Origin: BOG-938 sp035524315
GTDB taxonomy: Bacteria; Pseudomonadota; Alphaproteobacteria; Caulobacterales; Caulobacteraceae
Assembly: GCA_035524315.1 (NCBI GenBank)
Contig: DATKPD010000028.1
Span: 27,651-91,650, forward strand
DNA length: 64,000 nucleotides
Reading direction: 5' to 3'
Shown here: positions 59,559 through 64,000 of the stretch, piece by piece
How the letters are laid out: the number at the start of each line of letters is the position of its first letter
How positions within the stretch are numbered: the stretch's first letter is position 1
The notes under the pieces: model-generated
Database searches by the model: none
Told to the model about the DNA's origin: nothing
Seen by the model: only the letters and a program-made list of their open reading frames with translations
Translations under genes and position numbers: made by a program

Positions 59559-60619
59559 CACGCCAGCTCGAACGGTTCGAGGCCCGACAGCCGTAGCGCC
59601 GGCGGGCGCTCGATCGGCGTGCGCGGTTTCATGCCGGCCACCGCCTCGGCGACGTGGCGGATGTGGTAGGGCGTGGTTCCGCAGCAGCCGCCCAGGATGT
59701 TGACCAAGCCCTCCTCGGCCCACGCGTGCAGCATGTGGGCGGTCTCGTGCGGCTGCTCGTCGTACTGGCCCATAGCGTTCGGCAGGCCGGCGTTGGGATA
59801 GGCGGCGACCAGGGTGTCGGCGATGCGCGCCATCTCGGCGATGTGCGGGCGCATCAGCTCCGCGCCCAGGGCGCAGTTGAACCCCACCGCGAAGGGCCGC
59901 GCGTGGCGCACGCTGTTCCAGAACGCCTCGGCCGTCTGGCCGGTGAGGGTGCGGCCCGAGCGGTCGGTGATGGTGCCCGAAATCCAGATCGGCAGCGGTT
60001 CCAGCCCGTCGTCCTCCAGGTCCATGATCGCCTTCAGCGCGGCCTTGGCGTTGAGCGTGTCGAAGATGGTCTCGACCAGGAACAGGTCCACCCCGCCTTC
60101 GTGCAGCGCCAGCACCTGCTCGCGGTACGCCTCGTACACCTGATCGAAGGTGACCGCGCGCGCGGCCGGGTCGTTGACGTCGGGCGAGATCGACAGGGTG
60201 CGGTTGAGCGGCCCGATGGCCCCGGCGATGAAGCGCGGCTTGTCCGGGTTCTCGGCCGTCCAGCGGTCGGCGCTTTCGCGGCCCAGGCGCGCGGCGGCCA
60301 GGTTCAGGTCGCGCACCGCCGCCTCCAGGGCGTAGTCGGCCTGGGCGATGGCGGTGGACGAGAAGGTGTTGGTCTCGCTGATGTCGGCCCCGGCGGCGAA
60401 ATACTGGTCGTGCAGGTTGGTGACGATGTCCGGCCGGGTCAGGCACAGGATGTCGTTGTTGCCCTTCAGCGGGTCAGGATGGTCCTTGAACCGGTCGCCG
60501 CGAAAGTCTGCTTCCGTCAGGTTCTCGCGCTGGATCATCACGCCCCACGAGCCGTCCAGGATCAGCACCCGTTCCTTGGCGGCGGCCTTGAGGGCGGCGA
60601 TGCGTTGAGCGCGGGTCAT
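59558..60619 (-). CDS. metH: Methionine synthase, N-terminal homocysteine S-methyltransferase domain
   Basis: A 353-residue zinc-dependent module that binds homocysteine. It begins with R-V-L-I-L-D-G-S-W-G-V-M and ends soon after the zinc ligands: one cysteine in F-N-C-A-L-G-A and two in G-G-C-C-G-T-T-P. The break falls between two structural domains, so the two chains should reassemble; this split is known in Caulobacter relatives. ATG 60619 shares one base with the metF stop. Confidence 0.92.
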
Positions 60620-61563
60620 CAGACGGCCTCCGAGGCGGGCTGCGCCGCGCGCACGCCCAGCACGCGGCAGATGGCGTAGACCAGGTCCGCGCGGTTGAGG
60701 GTGTAGAAGTGCACGTCGGCGAAGCCGCGCTCCTGCAGCTCGGCGCACATCTCGCTCGCGACCGAGGCGGCGATCAGGCGACGGGTGTCGGGGTCCTCGT
60801 CCAGGCCGTCGAACAGCCGGTAGAGCCAGTCGGGCAGGCGCGCCTGGCACAGGCTGGTCATGCGCACCAAACCCTTGAAGTTGGTCACGGGCATGATCCC
60901 GGGGACGATCGGGATATGGATGCCGGCTGCCCGCGCCCGGTCGACGTAGCGCAGGAAGGCCTCGATATCGAAGAACAGCTGGCTGATCGCCCGGGTGGCG
61001 CCGGCGTCGACCTTGGCCTTGAGCACCTCGATGTCGTGGTCGAGCGAGGGGCTCTCGGGGTGCTTTTCCGGATAGCAGCCCACCGACACCTCGAACGGGG
61101 CGATGCGGGTGATCGCAGCGGTCAGTTCGGTGGCGTTGGCGTATCCGTCCGCCGGCGGAACATAGGCGCCGCCGGTCTGGTCCGGCGGGTCGCCGCGCAG
61201 GGCCACGATGTGGCGCACCCCCGCGTCCCAATAGTCGCGGATAACCTTGTCCACCTCCTCGCGCGAGGCGTCGACGCAGGTCAGATGGGCGGCCGGGATC
61301 AGGGTGGTCTCGTTCAGGATGCGCTTGACCGTGCGATGCGTGCGCTCACGCGTGGAGCCGCCCGCGCCATAGGTGACGGACACGAACTGCGGCTCCAACG
61401 GCTCCAGTCGCCGGATCGAGCGCCACAGGGTCTCTTCGGACTCGGGGGTCTTGGGCGGGAAGAACTCGAACGACACGCGCGCCTTGTCGCCGCGCTCGCC
61501 CGCGCGGGCCATGGCGCCGACCGGGCCGGCCAGTTCAGCTTGAGCCAAATCGGCGGAACTCAT
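60619..61563 (-). CDS. metF: Methylenetetrahydrofolate reductase MetF
   Basis: FAD enzyme making the methyl donor used by MetH. It shows F-E-F-F-P-P-K-T near residue 32, V-T-Y-G-A-G-G-S near 64, A-L-R-G-D-P-P near 118, and the S-Q-L-F-F-D motif near 193. 314 residues. ATG 61563 overlaps the stop of the regulator gene (ATGA), and its own stop overlaps metH(N), so the whole operon is translationally coupled. The first 27 residues look like a non-conserved extension. Confidence 0.93.
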   Translation of the reverse strand: MSSADLAQAELAGPVGAMARAGERGDKARVSFEFFPPKTPESEETLWRSIRRLEPLEPQFVSVTYGAGGSTRERTHRTVKRILNETTLIPAAHLTCVDASREEVDKVIRDYWDAGVRHIVALRGDPPDQTGGAYVPPADGYANATELTAAITRIAPFEVSVGCYPEKHPESPSLDHDIEVLKAKVDAGATRAISQLFFDIEAFLRYVDRARAAGIHIPIVPGIMPVTNFKGLVRMTSLCQARLPDWLYRLFDGLDEDPDTRRLIAASVASEMCAELQERGFADVHFYTLNRADLVYAICRVLGVRAAQPASEAV

Positions 61564-62534
61564 GCCGCGCTCCTCTTATCGTTCAGGGCGCGCCCAGCGC
61601 TCCAGATGTGCACAGTCAGGCCGTCGGCCTTGGACGGCGGCGGCAGGGCGACGCGGCCGAGCGGCTGCAGACCCGCGGCCTCGAGCCAGCCCTTCATCTC
61701 ATCGTCAGAAAAACCCAGACGCCGGTGCTGGTGCTGCTCGCGCAGGAACTCCAGCCGATGCGGCGCGAAGTCGGCGATCACCAGCCGCCCGCCTGGGGCC
61801 ACCAGGCGCGCGGCCTCGGCCACGGCGGCGGCGGGATCGGTCAGATAATGCAGCACCTGGTGCACCACCACGAGGTCAGCGTCGCCAGCGGGCAGACGCG
61901 TGGCGAAGATATCGCCGTGGCGCAGCTCGCACCGGGTCAGGCCCGCCTTGGCCGTGTGATCGCGGGCGATGTTGAGCATCTGCTGCGACAGGTCCAGGCC
62001 CACCACGCTGTCGGCCCGCGGCCCGAACAGCGTCAGCATGCGCCCCGAGCCCGAGCCCAGGTCGATCAGCCGCCGGAAAGGTCCGGGCCCCGCCGCCTCG
62101 ATCAGCGCGGCCTCTACATCGGCCTCGTCGACATACAGCGAGCGGATCTCGTCCCACCGCGCGGCGTTGCGGGCGAAATAGGCGGCCGCCTCCTCCGAGC
62201 GGCTGGACTGCACGCCCGCCAGACGCTCGGCGTCCCGCGCCAGCACCCCGTCCTCCGGATCGATCAGCGCCAGCACCGCCTCGGCCGCCGCCCGCGCCTT
62301 GGGCTGGCCGGTCAGGCGATAAAAGACCCAGGCGCCATCGGGAAACCGCTCGGCCAGGCCGGCCTCGACCAGCAGCTTCAAGTGGCGTGAGACGCGCGGC
62401 TGGCTCTGGTCCAGAATGTGCGATAGTTCCATCACCGCCAGTTCGCCCCGGGCCAGCAGCGCCAGGATGCGCAGGCGCGAGGGCTCGCCGGCGGCGCGCA
62501 GCACATCGATCGCCTGATCGGCCTTCATCTTCAT
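61560..62534 (-). CDS. ArsR-family regulator fused to SAM-dependent methyltransferase (SahR-like)
   Basis: Residues about 1-85 are an ArsR winged helix (L-R-A-A-G-E-P-S-R-L-R-I-L-A-L-L, then Q-P-R-V-S-R-H-L-K-L-L); residues about 110-320 are a class I methyltransferase with L-I-D-L-G-S-G-S-G-R near 155 and V-V-V-H-Q-V-L-H-Y. It heads the metF-metH operon. ArsR-type SahR regulators of methionine genes respond to S-adenosylhomocysteine, a product such a methyltransferase fold could bind; that role is inferred. ATG 62534, or the second Met two codons later. A 20-bp perfect palindrome sits six bases upstream. Confidence 0.85.
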   Translation of the reverse strand: MKMKADQAIDVLRAAGEPSRLRILALLARGELAVMELSHILDQSQPRVSRHLKLLVEAGLAERFPDGAWVFYRLTGQPKARAAAEAVLALIDPEDGVLARDAERLAGVQSSRSEEAAAYFARNAARWDEIRSLYVDEADVEAALIEAAGPGPFRRLIDLGSGSGRMLTLFGPRADSVVGLDLSQQMLNIARDHTAKAGLTRCELRHGDIFATRLPAGDADLVVVHQVLHYLTDPAAAVAEAARLVAPGGRLVIADFAPHRLEFLREQHQHRRLGFSDDEMKGWLEAAGLQPLGRVALPPPSKADGLTVHIWSAGRALNDKRSAA

Positions 62535-62539
62535 ATGTC

Positions 62540-62559
62540 ACATAAAGATATCTTTATGT
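62540..62559. promoter_or_regulatory. Perfect 20-bp palindromic operator before the methionine operon
   Basis: ACATAAAGATATCTTTATGT is its own reverse complement. It lies six bases upstream of the regulator's ATG, and a third half-copy (CTTTATGTC) follows at 62560-62568. AT-rich palindromes of this shape are the expected targets of ArsR-type SahR regulators. Very likely an autoregulatory operator. Confidence 0.75.
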
Positions 62560-62703
62560 CTTTATGTCAAGCCGTCGCGCGGCCCACTCCCGCCTTATAA
62601 AAGGCCGAATGTCGCCGTCTGCGAGACCGAGGATCGTCCCGACGCTCTGGAAAGCGCGCGCCCCCGCGCCCATCTGATCGTCCGGTCCCGATGGAGAGCA
62701 CCG

Positions 62704-63330
62704 ATGACCCCCGACGAACGCGATTTGCTCACCCGCTATCTGCAAGACCTGGCCCGCGCGCGCGCCGGCGCCAAGGACCCGGAGGCGGCCAGCCTGATCT
62801 CCCAGGCGCTCAACGCCAATCCCGATGCGCCCTATCTGCTGGTCCAGCATTCGATCCTGGCCGATCAGGCGCTGCACGCGGCCCAGGCGCACATCGCCGA
62901 ACTCGAGGCCCAGGCCGCCGGCCAGCAGGGCTCGAGCTTCCTGGGCGGGCGGCCCGGTCCCTGGGGCGCGGCCCCGACGGCCGTGCCGCCGAGCGCGCCG
63001 CCGCCGCCGCAGCCCGCCTATGCGCCGGGCTACGGTCCTGGTCCCTTCTCGCAGAGCGGCGGCGGTCTGGGCTCGTTCCTGCGCACCGTGGGCACGACCG
63101 CAGCGGGCGTGGCGGGCGGCGAGATGCTGTTCTCAGGCCTGTCAGGCCTGTTCGGCGGCGGCCGCGGCATGTTTGGCGGCGGCGGCTGGGGCGGATTCGG
63201 CGGCATGCCCCAGGAAGAGGTGGTGGTGAACAACTACTACGACGACGGCGGCCAAGGCGGACAGGGCTTTGACGGCGGCGGCTATGACGACGGCGGATCG
63301 TTCGGCGACGACGGCTCAGGTAACTACTGA
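62704..63330 (+). CDS. DUF2076 domain protein
   Basis: A 208-residue protein. The N-terminus matches DUF2076: M-T-P-D-E-R-D, then Y-L-L-V-Q-H-S-I-L-A-D-Q-A-L near residue 43 and a coiled-coil A-H-I-A-E-L-E-A-Q. The middle is proline-rich and the C-terminal half is glycine and aspartate rich with a hydrophobic stretch (G-T-T-A-A-G-V-A-G-G-E-M-L-F). It may be a periplasmic or surface protein despite lacking a clear signal peptide. ATG has GGAGAGC upstream. Confidence 0.78.
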   Translation: MTPDERDLLTRYLQDLARARAGAKDPEAASLISQALNANPDAPYLLVQHSILADQALHAAQAHIAELEAQAAGQQGSSFLGGRPGPWGAAPTAVPPSAPPPPQPAYAPGYGPGPFSQSGGGLGSFLRTVGTTAAGVAGGEMLFSGLSGLFGGGRGMFGGGGWGGFGGMPQEEVVVNNYYDDGGQGGQGFDGGGYDDGGSFGDDGSGNY

Positions 63331-63341
63331 GCCGCCGCCCG

Positions 63342-64000
63342 CTAGCGCGCGAACTTCTGGAACTTGATCCGCTTCGGGATCAGGCTGTCGGCCCCCAGGC
63401 GGCGCTTCTTGTCGTTCTCGTAAGCCTCGAAATTGCCCTCGAACCATTCCACGTGGCTGTCGCCCTCGAAGGCTAGGATGTGCGTGGCCAGGCGGTCGAG
63501 GAACCAGCGGTCGTGGCTGATGACCACGGCGCAGCCGGCGAATTCCTCCAGCGCCTCTTCCAGGTTCTGCAGGGTTTCGATGTCCAGGTCGTTGGTCGGT
63601 TCGTCGAGCAGGATCAGGTTCCCGCCCTCGGCCAGGGTCTTGGCCAGGTGCACCCGGTTGCGCTCGCCCCCGGACAGCAGGCCCACCTTCTTCTGCTGGT
63701 CGCCGCCCTTGAAGTTGAAGCTGCCGACGTAGGAGCGGGTGTTCACCTCGCGCTTGCCGACCATCATGATGTCGGTGCCGCCGGAAATCTCCTGCCACAC
63801 GGTGTTGGTGTCGGTCAGGGCGTCGCGGCTCTGGTCGACGTAGGCGAGCTTCACCGTCTCGCCCAGGCGGATCTTGCCGGCGTCCGGCGTCTCCTGGCCG
63901 GTGATCAGCCTGAACAGGGTGGTCTTGCCCGCGCCGTTGGGGCCGATCACCCCGACGATGCCGCCGGGCGGCAGCTTGAACTCCAGGTCCTTGAACAGCA
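63342..64000 (-). CDS. ettA: Energy-dependent translational throttle protein EttA (partial)
   Basis: ABC-F ATPase that gates the ribosome in response to energy. Only the C-terminal part is present; the frame continues off the right edge (upstream residues L-F-K-D-L-E-F-K-L-P-P-G-G-I). It shows the second Walker A (G-P-N-G-A-G-K-T-T), signature L-S-G-G-E-R-N-R-V-H-L-A, Walker B with L-L-D-E-P-T-N-D-L-D and the switch S-H-D-R-W-F-L-D-R. The C-terminal end R-R-L-G-A-D-S-L-I-P-K-R-I-K-F is the EttA signature. It converges on the DUF2076 gene. Confidence 0.93.
   Translation of the reverse strand, partial: LFKDLEFKLPPGGIVGVIGPNGAGKTTLFRLITGQETPDAGKIRLGETVKLAYVDQSRDALTDTNTVWQEISGGTDIMMVGKREVNTRSYVGSFNFKGGDQQKKVGLLSGGERNRVHLAKTLAEGGNLILLDEPTNDLDIETLQNLEEALEEFAGCAVVISHDRWFLDRLATHILAFEGDSHVEWFEGNFEAYENDKKRRLGADSLIPKRIKFQKFAR

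Overview
The window is GC-rich chromosomal DNA from an alphaproteobacterium, very probably a member of the Caulobacterales (Caulobacter/Phenylobacterium type). Three things point there: a long-linker FtsZ whose promoter carries a perfect TTAA-N7-TTAA CtrA box beside two GANTC (CcrM methylation) sites, the gene order lpxC-bamD-recN-ligA, and methionine synthase split into two genes behind metF. I see no phage, transposase, CRISPR array or tRNA. Genus is inferred from gene content, not from a search.

Layout. 1-2,280: an osmoprotectant-type ABC transporter (permease fused to binding protein, plus ATPase), cut by the left edge. 2.3-7.5 kb: small DUF2171, DUF4169 and ribbon-helix-helix genes, a UvrD/PcrA helicase, a mini haem-copper-oxidase-like membrane protein, a secreted unknown and prmA. 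7.5-22 kb (+): the distal half of the division and cell-wall (dcw) cluster, ddl-ftsQ-ftsA, then a TonB-dependent receptor, then ftsZ-lpxC-bamD-recN-ligA. 22-34 kb: MscS channel, GreA-like factor, large hybrid histidine kinase, a tail-anchored unknown, a sulfatase-modifying-factor/dienelactone-hydrolase fusion, soluble transhydrogenase, aminopeptidase P and an M28 peptidase. 34.3-49.5 kb (-): the proximal half of the dcw cluster, mraZ-rsmH-ftsL-ftsI-murE-murF-mraY-murD-ftsW-murG, an unknown 383-residue gene, then murC-murB. 49.8-50.2 kb: RNase P RNA. 50.2-56.9 kb: AmpD-like amidase, GFA protein, small membrane protein, DjlA-like co-chaperone, 5-oxoprolinase and a secreted unknown. 56.9-62.5 kb (-): a coupled methionine operon, ArsR/methyltransferase regulator-metF-metH(N)-metH(C), headed by a 20-bp perfect palindrome. 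62.7-64 kb: DUF2076 protein and the C-terminal part of EttA.

How it works together. The window makes almost the whole lipid II pathway (MurB-G, MraY, Ddl) and the core divisome (FtsL, I, W, Q, A, Z). The usual single dcw cluster is split into two halves on opposite strands that point at each other with about 12 kb between them. Candidate cell-cycle sites sit at both expected control points: a CtrA-like box hidden in the 3' end of ddl in front of ftsQA, and CtrA plus GANTC sites in front of ftsZ. Most dcw junctions are 1-4 bp stop/start overlaps, so the proteins are probably translationally coupled.

The least explained items are the SUMF1-DLH fusion that has lost key catalytic residues in both domains, the uncharacterised protein between murG and murC, the TonB receptor separating ftsA from ftsZ, and a palindromic repeat absorbed in frame into the oxoprolinase. 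I did not find a clearly new multi-gene system.
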